Notes: generated by a model from the letters alone, not told the origin. DNA of 60,587 nucleotides from Ignavibacteriota bacterium (GCA_003158475.1 PMJR01000130.1:1-60587); one strand, 5' to 3'. Shown: positions 21,452 to 30,515, counted from the stretch's first letter. A program made the numbers and translations.

Positions 21452-24400
21452 GGACGTTCTCCGCTTTCAGGATGACACCTTTGTTCGAATGACCGTTGAT
21501 CCTTATTGTCAGCGGGGCGGCGAACCGTATGTGCCGCGTGAACGTGAAACGTTCGACAGGCTCCTGTGCGAGAAGCCAGTCCCAGTCGAGATACCCCTGG
21601 CGGGCATGGACGTTGACGGTGAAGTACCCCACCATGAATGACGTAATGTTCTGGAAAAAATGGGAGCCCTGGGACGGGGTCACGGACATTTCCTTGAACT
21701 CCGTCTCGACGATGGCTCTCGCTCCCGCGATCTGGTCCCACGTCACGGGAATCCCGAGCCACGGGTCGAGTGAACCCCAGCGGCCGACGCCGATGAGAAG
21801 GTAGGGCCTGTTCTCGCCGACGAGCTTCGCGTTGAACGTGCTCACCTCGTGCGCCACTTCACGGCTCCGTGCCCGGTCAAACATGTGAAAATCCACGACG
21901 ACGAGATCCCGGATGTCCTCGATGGCGCCGTTTCCCAGGACCTGGTCGCTCTGGCAGAGCAGCGTATCCTTGTCGAAGTCCTCGACGTTCAACTGGTCCT
22001 GCTCACGGTACACGACGAGCGGACGCATTTGCAGCATGCCGAATTCCATCACCGTCCGCTCCCCGCTCGGGAGGTTGCCGGCGAACTCGATCTCCACGGG
22101 GGTTCCCATTCCCCAGGGGCCCATGTCCAGCAGCAGCTCGAGGATCCGGGGGAGCGGGAACGTCCTGTTCCGGAGGACGGGACCGAACGTCACGATCCTG
22201 ATTCCCTGTCGCGAGAGCCCGTCGTACACGGCGTCGTTCTCCGCGGAGTATGTCCCTCCCGCGAACTGGAGCGTCCCGTCCCGCTCGGCCACGTCGAGCC
22301 CGTACTGCTTTGTGAGTATGTCCCGCGCCCCGGCGTCGAAATCGGAGCTCGCCTCCAGGTCGAGCGCGAAGAACGAGCGCTGCGTGTTGGCGAGCGTCTC
22401 TTTGACGGAATAAAACTGTATGAGGTCCGTCGGGAATTTCGGGGAGAAGCGGATGGCATTCCCGCCGTCGACAACGGTCTTCCCGAGCCCGAGAGCGAGC
22501 GAGACGATCCCGTCCGAGGGCTTCTGCGGGGGGTGAGGGTAGAAATTGTACGAGCGGGCGACCCCCGAAAAGTCCGGGTAGAAACGCTGCTCGTGCGGCG
22601 CCCCGACCATCTTCTGAATGATGATCGCCATTTTTTCTTCTTCCAGGCGGTAGGAAGTCACCTTGATGTAATCCTTCGCGCTCTGGTAGAATGTCGAGGC
22701 GTAGACCTTTTTGATCGCGTTCAACAGGTCGTTCAGCCGCACGAGCGGGTTGAGATGCCTGTTCGGGAGCATGTATGTCTCGTAGACCCCCGCGAAGGGA
22801 TGGTATTGCGAGTCTTCCAGGAGGCTGGAGGAGCGTACCGCGAGCGGCGCCCGCATGAGGTCGAGAAATGCGGCGAGCTCCCCCAGGATCTCTTCCGGAA
22901 AGCGGGTGGCCTCGATGAACCGCCTGGTGATCTCCCGGTCGTCGGTGCATGTCAGTCCGAATTTCCGGAGCCCGTTCTCGTCCACGAACTGGTCGAAGAC
23001 ATCCGTCCCCAGGACCACTGCGGGGGGGACGTAGATGACCACGTTCTCGAAGCGGTCCCGGACGCTGTAGTCGTTGATGAGTGTGCTGACGAACCCGAGG
23101 CCCCGGGCCTTCCCTCCGAGCGAGCCCCCGCCGATCCGGGCGAAGCTGCTGTCGGGGTCGAACGTCTCCTTGGTGAAATCGGCGATGATCCCCCGCTGCC
23201 GTATGTTCCTGTAGTTGTGGAGCGATTGGATCAGGTCGGTCCTGAGAGCCTCCGTCGACGGGTAATCCGATACCTTGCGCGGCCGCAACTGGTGCGCCAG
23301 CCAGAATTCGGTCCGGGCCTTCAGCCAGTTGGAGAAATGGTTCCGCTCGGCGTGATAGAGGATGCTCTCCTCGGGGACGATCGCAAGCTGTTCCTCCAGG
23401 CTGCGGAGGTCGGTGGCGCGCCCCACCTCCACCCCCTCGCGGGTCCGGAAGGCGAAGTCGCCGAAGCTGAAGGAGTGCGCCATGAACTGCCGCAGCTCGT
23501 TCAGCATCATCGGGGTGTCCTTCAGGACGAATGACGCCCCGTTGTCTCGCGCGTCCTGTTCGTTCGCGTGGACGTTGGACATGAGCAGGATGGGTATGTC
23601 CGACTGCTGTTCCTTGACGGCGCGGACGAAGTCGATCCCCGCGCGCGGATCCTGAATCCCCCCGCGGGGGAAATCGACGTCCGAGATGATGCCGAGCGTG
23701 AACTCCCGGTATTCCTGAAAATAGGTCCATGCCTCCTCGTACGACGAACAGAGGAGGATCTTCGGCCTGGCCCTCATCCGGAGGAACTTGTGGGTCAGGT
23801 TGATCCCTTCGGAGATGAGCCGCTGGGACTGCTTCAGGATTTCGGTGTAGATAATGGGGAGGATGGAGGAATAGAACCTGACGCTGTCCTCGATCACGAG
23901 GACCGTCTGTACCCCGACCATGCGCGTGTCGTGGTCGACGTTGATCCGGTCTTCCAGGGACTTGATGATCGCGATGATGATCCGGAAATCCCCCTGCCAG
24001 ATGAACACCTTGTCGAAGACCGACGCGTCGCCTTTAAGGAGAAGGTACTTGAGCTCCCTGTTGTCGTGCGCGAGCAGCACGACAGGGATGTTCAGCCCCG
24101 ATTCCCTGACCAGCCGCGCGAACTGGATCGCCGGCATGTCGTCGATATGGAGCGTGGTGATCACGAGGTCGAACCGGCGTTCTTCTTTCGCCAGCGCTAT
24201 TGCTTCCTTCCCGCTCGAGACTCTCGTAAGCTCGGGGGAATGGCTCAGGTTGAACCCCTGGTACTCGTTCCGAATCAGCTCGTAGAGTCTCCCGTCCTCT
24301 TCGAAGAGGTACAGGTCATACAGGCTCGAGACGAGGAGCACGTCGCGGATCCGGAGCCTCATCAGGTTTTGAAAACCCTGGAACCGGTTCCCGTACCCGT

Positions 24401-24455
24401 GCTCGACGAGCAGTGTATCGAGGGTCTTTGTGATGCTGTCGATATGCTGATCCAC
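21432..24455 (-). CDS. Double-receiver / PEP-pyruvate-binding ATP-grasp fusion protein, paralogue 1
   Basis: About 1007 residues from a GTG at 24455; an ATG at 24533 would begin before a 33-bp palindrome that looks intergenic, and the GTG start matches the paralogue's N-terminus better. Residues ~35-165 form a receiver-like domain whose acceptor position is Thr101 ('FDLVITTLH'), so it is degenerate. A second receiver (~180-330) keeps the acidic pocket (VIEDS), Asp259 ('GIISDVDF') and a Lys ('FVLKD'). The ATP-binding domain of PEP synthase/PPDK follows: 'GGGSLGGKARGLG', 'PLAVRSSSLLEDS..PFAGVYET' and 'QMRPLV'. The phospho-histidine swivel domain and PEP barrel are missing; instead a C-terminal region with 'VGRWGSLDPWLGIPVTWDQ' is conserved in both paralogues. 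It is cytosolic. Function is unknown; a phosphotransfer regulator of the adjacent GDHs is an inference. Confidence 0.85.
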   Translation of the reverse strand: MDQHIDSITKTLDTLLVEHGYGNRFQGFQNLMRLRIRDVLLVSSLYDLYLFEEDGRLYELIRNEYQGFNLSHSPELTRVSSGKEAIALAKEERRFDLVITTLHIDDMPAIQFARLVRESGLNIPVVLLAHDNRELKYLLLKGDASVFDKVFIWQGDFRIIIAIIKSLEDRINVDHDTRMVGVQTVLVIEDSVRFYSSILPIIYTEILKQSQRLISEGINLTHKFLRMRARPKILLCSSYEEAWTYFQEYREFTLGIISDVDFPRGGIQDPRAGIDFVRAVKEQQSDIPILLMSNVHANEQDARDNGASFVLKDTPMMLNELRQFMAHSFSFGDFAFRTREGVEVGRATDLRSLEEQLAIVPEESILYHAERNHFSNWLKARTEFWLAHQLRPRKVSDYPSTEALRTDLIQSLHNYRNIRQRGIIADFTKETFDPDSSFARIGGGSLGGKARGLGFVSTLINDYSVRDRFENVVIYVPPAVVLGTDVFDQFVDENGLRKFGLTCTDDREITRRFIEATRFPEEILGELAAFLDLMRAPLAVRSSSLLEDSQYHPFAGVYETYMLPNRHLNPLVRLNDLLNAIKKVYASTFYQSAKDYIKVTSYRLEEEKMAIIIQKMVGAPHEQRFYPDFSGVARSYNFYPHPPQKPSDGIVSLALGLGKTVVDGGNAIRFSPKFPTDLIQFYSVKETLANTQRSFFALDLEASSDFDAGARDILTKQYGLDVAERDGTLQFAGGTYSAENDAVYDGLSRQGIRIVTFGPVLRNRTFPLPRILELLLDMGPWGMGTPVEIEFAGNLPSGERTVMEFGMLQMRPLVVYREQDQLNVEDFDKDTLLCQSDQVLGNGAIEDIRDLVVVDFHMFDRARSREVAHEVSTFNAKLVGENRPYLLIGVGRWGSLDPWLGIPVTWDQIAGARAIVETEFKEMSVTPSQGSHFFQNITSFMVGYFTVNVHARQGYLDWDWLLAQEPVERFTFTRHIRFAAPLTIRINGHSNKGVILKAENVLASPGA

Positions 24456-24489
24456 GGCGCTCGGTCCCGGGAGGAATGGTACATCAGGG

Positions 24490-24522
24490 CTGCAGGGACC
24501 GCCCGGCGGGCGGTCCCTGCAG
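24490..24522. repeat. Perfect 33-bp palindrome (15-bp arms) between gdh and REC-ATP-grasp genes
   Basis: CTGCAGGGACCGCCC (24490-24504), spacer GGC, then GGGCGGTCCCTGCAG (24508-24522). Every arm base pairs, mostly G-C, giving a very stable RNA stem. No T tract follows on either strand, so it is not a classical terminator. It lies after the gdh stop (24551) and before the GTG start (24455), where an intercistronic hairpin could stabilise or uncouple the two halves of the transcript. Confidence 0.9.
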
Positions 24523-24550
24523 CGGTCACACATGACAACAGGAGGTCACA

Positions 24551-25912
24551 TTACACGACACCCTGGTCCATCATTGCATCGGCGACCTTCAGGAACCCGC
24601 CGATGTTGGCGCCGTTGACGTAGTTCCCCGGTGTCCCGAACCGGTCGGCCATCTGAACGCACGTCGAATGGATGCTCTTCATGATCATACGGAGCCGGTT
24701 GTCGACTTCGTCCCGGGTCCAGGGGAGACGCATGCTGTTTTGCGCCATCTCCAGTCCGGAGACAGCCACGCCTCCGGCGTTGGCGGCCTTGCCGGGACCG
24801 TACAGGATCTTTGCGTCGAGGAACACCCTGACGCCTTCGAGCGTCGTGGGCATGTTTGCCCCCTCCGCCACAAGGTACGCGCCGTTCCGGACGAGATTCT
24901 GTGCGTCCTTGTTGTTGATCTCGTTCTGCGTTGCGCTCGGGAATGCGCAGTCGGCTTTGTGGCTCCAGAGGGGATTGTAGTCGAGCTTCGGGTTGACAGG
25001 GGTGTACACCGCGTTCTTGAACTTCGCCGTATACTCCTTGATCCGCTCCCGGCGCACGTTCTTCAGCTCCATGATGGCGGCCAGCTTCTCCGTCGTGATC
25101 CCGGCCTCGTCGTAAATATACCCGTCGGAGTCGGACACCGTCACCGCCTTCCCGCCGAGCTGGAGGATCTTTTCGATCGTGTACTGCGCCACATTGCCGC
25201 TGCCGGAGACCAGGCAGACCTTTCCCTCCAGAGTCTTGCCGCGCGTCGAGAGCATCTCGGCCGCGAAGTAGACCGCGCCGTACCCCGTGGCTTCGGGGCG
25301 GATGAGCGAGCCGCCCCAGTTGAGCCCCTTGCCGGTCAGCACGCCCGTGAATTCGTTCCGCAGCTTCTTGTACTGGCCGAACAGGTAGCCTATCTCCCGC
25401 CCGCCGACGCCGATATCCCCCGCGGGAACGTCGGTATCGGGGCCGATGTGCCGGGAGAGCTCGCTCATGAACGCCTGACAGAATCGCATGACCTTCAAGT
25501 CGCTTTTTCCCTTCGGGTCGAAATCCGATCCTCCCTTGCCCCCGCCCATGGGGAGTGTGGTCAGGCTGTTCTTGAACACCTGTTCGAAGGCGAGGAACTT
25601 CAGTATGCCGAGCGTCACGGAGGGATGGAACCGGAGTCCTCCTTTGTACGGACCGATGGCGCTGTTCATTTCAATGCGGTAGCCGCGGTTGATCCGGACT
25701 TCCCCCTGGTCATCCACCCACGGCACCCGGAACATGATGACCCGTTCCGGTTCGATGATGCGTTCGAGTATCCTCGCCGTCCGGTACTCCGGATGGCGTT
25801 CGAGGACGAGGGAGAGGGATTCTGCGACCTCCTGCACAGCCTGATGGAATTCAGGTTCCGCCGGGTTTTTCGTCTTCACTTCTGCTATGAGGTCATTGGC
25901 GTACTGCGACAT
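24551..25912 (-). CDS. gdhA: NADP-type class I glutamate dehydrogenase
   Basis: 453 residues, the usual length of hexameric small GDHs. The N-terminal domain carries 'GGGKGGSDFDPKGKSD' with the catalytic Lys and 'VPAGDIGVGGREIGY' with the catalytic Asp. The nucleotide site reads VSGSGNVAQY followed by SDSDG, the pattern of Escherichia coli-type NADP-dependent enzymes; on that basis it is probably anabolic (2-oxoglutarate + NH4+ + NADPH to glutamate). The ATG at 25912 has a strong GGAGGT ribosome-binding site. It lies between the two REC-ATP-grasp genes, with gaps of 77 bp upstream and 95 bp downstream. It is clearly homologous to the GDH at 28982, so the [gdh + REC-ATP-grasp] pair has probably been duplicated. 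Confidence 0.94.
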   Translation of the reverse strand: MSQYANDLIAEVKTKNPAEPEFHQAVQEVAESLSLVLERHPEYRTARILERIIEPERVIMFRVPWVDDQGEVRINRGYRIEMNSAIGPYKGGLRFHPSVTLGILKFLAFEQVFKNSLTTLPMGGGKGGSDFDPKGKSDLKVMRFCQAFMSELSRHIGPDTDVPAGDIGVGGREIGYLFGQYKKLRNEFTGVLTGKGLNWGGSLIRPEATGYGAVYFAAEMLSTRGKTLEGKVCLVSGSGNVAQYTIEKILQLGGKAVTVSDSDGYIYDEAGITTEKLAAIMELKNVRRERIKEYTAKFKNAVYTPVNPKLDYNPLWSHKADCAFPSATQNEINNKDAQNLVRNGAYLVAEGANMPTTLEGVRVFLDAKILYGPGKAANAGGVAVSGLEMAQNSMRLPWTRDEVDNRLRMIMKSIHSTCVQMADRFGTPGNYVNGANIGGFLKVADAMMDQGVV

Positions 25913-25989
25913 GACTACCTCCGTGTTGAAGTGTGTCTGTCTGGTGTGCTGCAGACGTAATCGATGAGATTACGTTTCAACCTATCGCG

Positions 25990-28971
25990 TCAGCGGCCCG
26001 GTTTCAGTATGATGCCGATGTTCTTCCTCCCGTTGATCTTCGCCACGATCGGCTCATCGAACTGCAGATGCCGCGTGAAGCGCAACTCTTCCGCGGCGGG
26101 CTGCTGCCTCAGCCAGTCCCAGTCGATGTACCCGAGGTGAGAGAACGAATTCACCGTGAAATACCCGACGCGGAACGAGGTGATATTCTGAAAGAAATGC
26201 GATCCTTGGGACGGGGTCACATTGAAATCCTTGAACCCTGACTCGACGATGACGGAGGCGCCAGCGATCTGGTCCCATGTCACCGGGATCCCGAGCCACG
26301 GGTCGAGGCTCCCCCAGCGGCCGACCCCGATGAGGAGGTACGGACGCTTGCGCGCTATCAGGTCCGTGTTGAACAGGCTCACCTCGGCCCCGACATCCTT
26401 CGCCCGGGACCGTTCGAATTGCTGGATGTCGACGACCACGATGTCGTGGATATCCCTGATGACGCCGTTTCCCAGTACCTGCTGGCTCTGGCAGATCAGG
26501 TCTTCCTGTCCGACGGAGTTGACCTCGAGCTCCTCCATCTCGAGGCTGAGGACGAGCGGGCGGATCTGCAACAGCGCGAATTCCTTGGGTTGCCCCGGGG
26601 GGACCTTCATGTTGACCGCGAACTCGATTTCCACCTGTGACCCCATCCCCCACGTCCCCATATCAAGAATAAGTTCGAGGATCTCGGCAAGCGGGAATAT
26701 CCCGTGTTTCAATATCGGCGCGAATGTGACAACCCTCTTCCCCTCCCGGGAGACCCCGTCGTACACGGATTCGTTTTCCGGGGAGTACGTCGAGCCGACG
26801 TAGAAGAGTGTCTGGTCCTCCTCCGCTTTGCTCAGGTCGTATTGTTCCACGAAGGCCTCTGGGGAGCGGCGTTCCTCCCCGTCACGCCCCCGGGCGAGGT
26901 TCAGGGCAAGAAAATCCTGCTGGGCGTTCCGTATCGTCTCCAGGGTCGAGAAAAACTGGAGCAGGTGGCGGGGATACCTGGGAGAAAAGCGGACGGCGTT
27001 TCCCCCGTCGACGACGGTCTTTCCGAGGCCGAGCGCGACCTGGACGATGCCGTCGGTGGATTTCTGCGGCGGGACGGGATAGAAGTTGTATGATTTTGCG
27101 ACCCCGGCGAACGCGGGGTAGAACCTGTCATGGTGCCGGGCGCCGACCATCCTCTGTATGATCACCGCCATTTTTTCCTCCTCCAGCCGGTAGGAGGTGG
27201 CCTTCATGTAGTCCTTTGCGCGCTTGGAAAATGTCGAAGCAAACACGAGCTTGATGCTCAGGAGCAGTTCCCTGAGCCTCACCTCCGTGTCGGGGTCGTT
27301 GTTCGGGATCATGAACGTCTGGTACACCCCGGCGAAGGGCTGGTATTGCGAATCCTCCAGAAGGCTGGAAGAGCGGACCGCAAGAGGCTCGCGCATGATC
27401 TCGAGGAATTCCCGGAGTTTTGCGGCGATGTCCAGAGGGAACCGCGGAGCCTCCATGAAACGTCGCTGCACCTCCTCCTCGTCGGTCGAAGAGAGTGCGA
27501 ATGTCTCCATGTGATTCTCGCTGAGAAACCTGTCGAAGACATCGGTTCCCACCACGATCGCGGATGGGACGGCGATCTCGACATCCGGGTACTTGTCGCG
27601 CAGATTGTAGTTGCTTATCAGCGTGTTGATGAACCCCAGCCCGCGGCCTTTCCCCCCGAGGGACCCCGAGCCGACGCGGGCGAAGCTGCTCGCAGGGTCG
27701 AATGTCTCCCTGGTGAACTCGGTGATCACACCCCTCTGGCGGATCTCCTGGTACTGATGCAGCGAGAGGATAAGCTCATTCCGCAGCTCGACCACAGACG
27801 GAAAATCCGACACCTTGCGGGGTCGGAGCCTGTGGGCGAGCGAAAACTCCGTTCTCGCCTTGAGCCAATTTGAGTAATGATTCCGTTCCGCGTGATAAAG
27901 GATGCTCTCGTCCGGGACGTGATGAAGCTGCTCCTCGAGCGTTTTGAGGTTGTTCGCGCGCCCCACCTCCCTCCCGTCCGGCGTCCGGAAAATGAAATCG
28001 CCGAAGCCGAAGTGCTCCATCATGAACTTGCGGAGGTCGTACAGGAGCCGGGGGGATCCCTTCTGCAGAAACTCGAGGCCGATTTCACGCGCCCTCTCCG
28101 CGAATTCCGTGTTGCTGGACTGGAGGAGGATGGGGATGTCTTCGTGCCGGCTCCTGACCATCCTGGCAAACGTGAATCCCCCCTCCGGGTCCTTCACCCC
28201 GTTGTGCTTGAAGTTCACGTCCGAAATGATCCCGAGGATGAAATCCTGGTACTGTTCAAAATAGGCCAGGGCCTCTTCGTAGCTTGTGCACAGGAGGATC
28301 TTCGGGCGCGCGCGCATGCGCAGGAACCGGTGCGAGAGGTTGAGTCCTTCCGAGATCAGGCGCTGCGACTGGAGATGGATCTCCGTGTAAATGAGGGGGA
28401 GGTAGGACGAGTAGAAACTGACGTTGTCTTCGATAAGGATGATGGACTGCAGCCCGACGCTCAGAGTATCGCTTTCGACATTGCGCCTGTCTTCGATGTG
28501 CTTGATTATTGCGATGAGGAGCCGGTAATCCCCCTGCCAGATGAATATCCTCTCGAAGATCGACGTATCGTAGTTGCTGACAAGCTCCCTCCGTTCCCTG
28601 TTGTCGTACGCCAGAAGAACGATCGGCACGCTGTTCCCGGCCTGCCGGACCTTTTGCGCGAACCGGACGACGTTCATGTCCTCGATATGCAGCGTCGTGA
28701 TGATCAGATCGAAATGCTCCTCCGATTGGAGGAGATCGATCGCTTCCGCCGCACTGGTGACGTGCGTTATCTCCGGGGGCTGGCTGAGGTTCAGGACCTG
28801 GAATTCCTGCCGGATCAGCTCGTAGAGTCGTCCGTCTTCCTCGAACAGGTAATTGTCGTACAGGCTGGCAACGAGAAGGATGTCGCGGATTTTGAAATGC
28901 ATGAGCCGCTGAAAGGATTTCAGCCGGCTCCCGTAGATATCCTCGATTTGGAGATGGTCAATTCTGTCCAT
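25990..28971 (-). CDS. Double-receiver / PEP-pyruvate-binding ATP-grasp fusion protein, paralogue 2
   Basis: 993 residues, collinear with the paralogue at 21432 along the whole length. The first receiver-like domain has Thr93 at the phospho-acceptor position ('FDLIITTLH'); the second has Asp251 ('GIISDVNF'), an IEDN acidic pocket and a Lys ('LQKGS'). The ATP-grasp part shows 'GSGSLGGKGRGLG', 'PLAVRSSSLLEDS..PFAGVYQT', 'GLGKTVVDGG' and 'LQIRPLV'. As in paralogue 1 there is no swivelling His domain and no PEP-binding barrel, and the GVGRWGSLDPWLG motif is kept near the C-terminus. It begins 10 bp after the NAD-type gdh stop, so it is translated from the same mRNA. PEP synthase activity is unlikely given the missing domains. 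Confidence 0.87.
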   Translation of the reverse strand: MDRIDHLQIEDIYGSRLKSFQRLMHFKIRDILLVASLYDNYLFEEDGRLYELIRQEFQVLNLSQPPEITHVTSAAEAIDLLQSEEHFDLIITTLHIEDMNVVRFAQKVRQAGNSVPIVLLAYDNRERRELVSNYDTSIFERIFIWQGDYRLLIAIIKHIEDRRNVESDTLSVGLQSIILIEDNVSFYSSYLPLIYTEIHLQSQRLISEGLNLSHRFLRMRARPKILLCTSYEEALAYFEQYQDFILGIISDVNFKHNGVKDPEGGFTFARMVRSRHEDIPILLQSSNTEFAERAREIGLEFLQKGSPRLLYDLRKFMMEHFGFGDFIFRTPDGREVGRANNLKTLEEQLHHVPDESILYHAERNHYSNWLKARTEFSLAHRLRPRKVSDFPSVVELRNELILSLHQYQEIRQRGVITEFTRETFDPASSFARVGSGSLGGKGRGLGFINTLISNYNLRDKYPDVEIAVPSAIVVGTDVFDRFLSENHMETFALSSTDEEEVQRRFMEAPRFPLDIAAKLREFLEIMREPLAVRSSSLLEDSQYQPFAGVYQTFMIPNNDPDTEVRLRELLLSIKLVFASTFSKRAKDYMKATSYRLEEEKMAVIIQRMVGARHHDRFYPAFAGVAKSYNFYPVPPQKSTDGIVQVALGLGKTVVDGGNAVRFSPRYPRHLLQFFSTLETIRNAQQDFLALNLARGRDGEERRSPEAFVEQYDLSKAEEDQTLFYVGSTYSPENESVYDGVSREGKRVVTFAPILKHGIFPLAEILELILDMGTWGMGSQVEIEFAVNMKVPPGQPKEFALLQIRPLVLSLEMEELEVNSVGQEDLICQSQQVLGNGVIRDIHDIVVVDIQQFERSRAKDVGAEVSLFNTDLIARKRPYLLIGVGRWGSLDPWLGIPVTWDQIAGASVIVESGFKDFNVTPSQGSHFFQNITSFRVGYFTVNSFSHLGYIDWDWLRQQPAAEELRFTRHLQFDEPIVAKINGRKNIGIILKPGR

Positions 28972-28981
28972 GGAACTTCGT

Positions 28982-30322
28982 TTAGACGAGCCCCTGGTCG
29001 AGCATTGCGTCGGCGACTTTGAGGAACCCGGCGATGTTGGCTCCGCTGACGTAGTTTCCCGGAGTACCGTATTTTTCCGCCGTGTCGACGCAGGTCTGAT
29101 GTATGTTCTTCATGATCTGGTGGAGCCTGAGGTCGACTTCCTCCTTCGGCCACGGGAGACGCATGCTGTTCTGACTCATCTCCAGGCCCGACGTGGCGAC
29201 TCCTCCCGCGTTTGATGCTTTCCCGGGGGAGTAAAGCACGTGCGCGTCGAGGAAGACCTTGACGCCGTCCAGCGTGGTGGGCATATTTGCTCCCTCGCAC
29301 ACGCATTTGCAGCCGTTCTTTATCAGCTCCCGCGCATCCGCCGTGTCCAGTTCGTTTTGGGTTGCACAGGGGAGAGCGACGTTCACCGGGACGCTCCAGG
29401 GGCGCTTGCCGGCGTAGAACGGGACGTTGAACTTGTCCGCGTAATCCTTCACCGCATCACGCGCGCTCGCCCTCATTTTGAGCATGTAGTGTATCTTCTC
29501 GCCGCTTATCCCCTCTTTGTCGTGTATGAAGCCGTCAGGTCCGGAGAGAGTGATCACCTTTCCCCCCAGCTCCGTGACCTTTTCCACGACACCCCACGCG
29601 ACGTTGCCGAATCCCGAGACCGCGACCGTTGCGCCGTCGAACGTCATCCCTTTGGTCTTCAACATTTCCTGCGCAAAGTAGACGACGCCATAGCCGGTCG
29701 CCTCGGGACGGATGAGCGACCCTCCCCAGTTGATCCCTTTCCCGGTGAGAACTCCGGAGAATTCTCTCGTCAATCTCTTGAACTGTCCGAAAAGGTACCC
29801 GATCTCCCGTCCCCCGACGCCGATGTCACCTGCAGGGACGTCGATATCGGGCCCGATGTGTCTGAAAAGCTCCGTCATGAAACTCTGGCAGAATCGCATC
29901 ACCTCGTTGTCGCTCTTCCCCTTGGGATCGAAATCCGAGCCCCCTTTTCCCCCCCCCATGGGGAGTGAGGTAAGGCTGTTTTTGAAGACCTGCTCAAATG
30001 CGAGAAACTTCAATATCCCGAGATGGACCGAAGGATGGAATCTGAGACCCCCCTTGTACGGACCTATTGCGCTGTTCATCTGGATCCGGAACCCGCGATT
30101 GATGTGAATCTCTCCCTGATCATCGGCCCAGGGGACCCTGAACATGACGACCCGTTCCGGCTCCACCATTCGCTCGAGTATCTTTGCGGAGCGGTATTCG
30201 GGATGCCGCTCGAGCACAAGGTCAAGAGACTCGGAGACTTCCTGCACAGCCTGGTGAAATTCCGGTTCACTTGGATTTTTGGCTTTCACCTGAGCTATCA
30301 CGTTTTTCACATACTCAGACAT
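28982..30322 (-). CDS. NAD-type class I glutamate dehydrogenase, first gene of the array
   Basis: 446 residues from the ATG at 30322, which is preceded by GAGGAT. A longer open frame to 30463 is rejected because it runs through the promoter region and an operator-like dyad. The catalytic motifs are as in the enzyme at 24551. The nucleotide site, however, reads VSGFGNVAWG followed by LSGPDG, as in the NAD-dependent GDH of Clostridium symbiosum. On that basis it is probably catabolic (glutamate to 2-oxoglutarate, NAD+). The downstream REC-ATP-grasp gene starts 10 bp after its stop. It heads the minus-strand array. Confidence 0.93.
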   Translation of the reverse strand: MSEYVKNVIAQVKAKNPSEPEFHQAVQEVSESLDLVLERHPEYRSAKILERMVEPERVVMFRVPWADDQGEIHINRGFRIQMNSAIGPYKGGLRFHPSVHLGILKFLAFEQVFKNSLTSLPMGGGKGGSDFDPKGKSDNEVMRFCQSFMTELFRHIGPDIDVPAGDIGVGGREIGYLFGQFKRLTREFSGVLTGKGINWGGSLIRPEATGYGVVYFAQEMLKTKGMTFDGATVAVSGFGNVAWGVVEKVTELGGKVITLSGPDGFIHDKEGISGEKIHYMLKMRASARDAVKDYADKFNVPFYAGKRPWSVPVNVALPCATQNELDTADARELIKNGCKCVCEGANMPTTLDGVKVFLDAHVLYSPGKASNAGGVATSGLEMSQNSMRLPWPKEEVDLRLHQIMKNIHQTCVDTAEKYGTPGNYVSGANIAGFLKVADAMLDQGLV

Positions 30323-30374
30323 ACCATCCTCACGAAATGACTGGATCAGTTGTGACGACACGGGGAAGAGTGTC

Positions 30375-30405
30375 CAAACTATGAGGTTTAAGGAGAAAAA
30401 ACAAC
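30375..30405 (-). promoter_or_regulatory. Candidate Bacteroidota-type promoter of the GDH array
   Basis: On the minus strand GTTG (30405-30402), a 20-base spacer and TAGTTTG (30381-30375) resemble the TTTG-N19/20-TAnnTTTG promoter of Bacteroidota, with one base missing in the -7 box. Transcription would begin around 30368, leaving a short leader before the ATG at 30322. The match is imperfect. Confidence 0.35.
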
Positions 30406-30437
30406 TGCTTCCCTCGCTGGTTGGTTCAACGGAAACC

Positions 30438-30458
30438 GCGTGCTCATTATGAATGAGC
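30438..30458. promoter_or_regulatory. 21-bp dyad, operator candidate
   Basis: GTGCTCATT (30438-30446), spacer ATG, AATGAGCAC (30450-30458): a perfect 9-bp inverted repeat. It lies about 70 bp upstream of the predicted start of the GDH array transcript, where an activator site would be expected. The binding protein is unknown. Confidence 0.6.
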
Positions 30459-30515
30459 ACCACTCGTGCCAGAAAATGGATTTCTGCTGGCGGCCCGGGA
30501 AGAGTATGACGTGCA

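Noticed and set aside
21849-23534. 561-codon open frame on the plus strand
   Set aside because: Shadow of the REC-ATP-grasp gene on the minus strand; no recognisable motif and a typical GC-frame composition.
21432-28971. Annotation of the two giants as PEP synthase or pyruvate phosphate dikinase
   Set aside because: Only the ATP-binding domain is present; no swivel-His domain motif and no PEP-binding barrel were found in either sequence.
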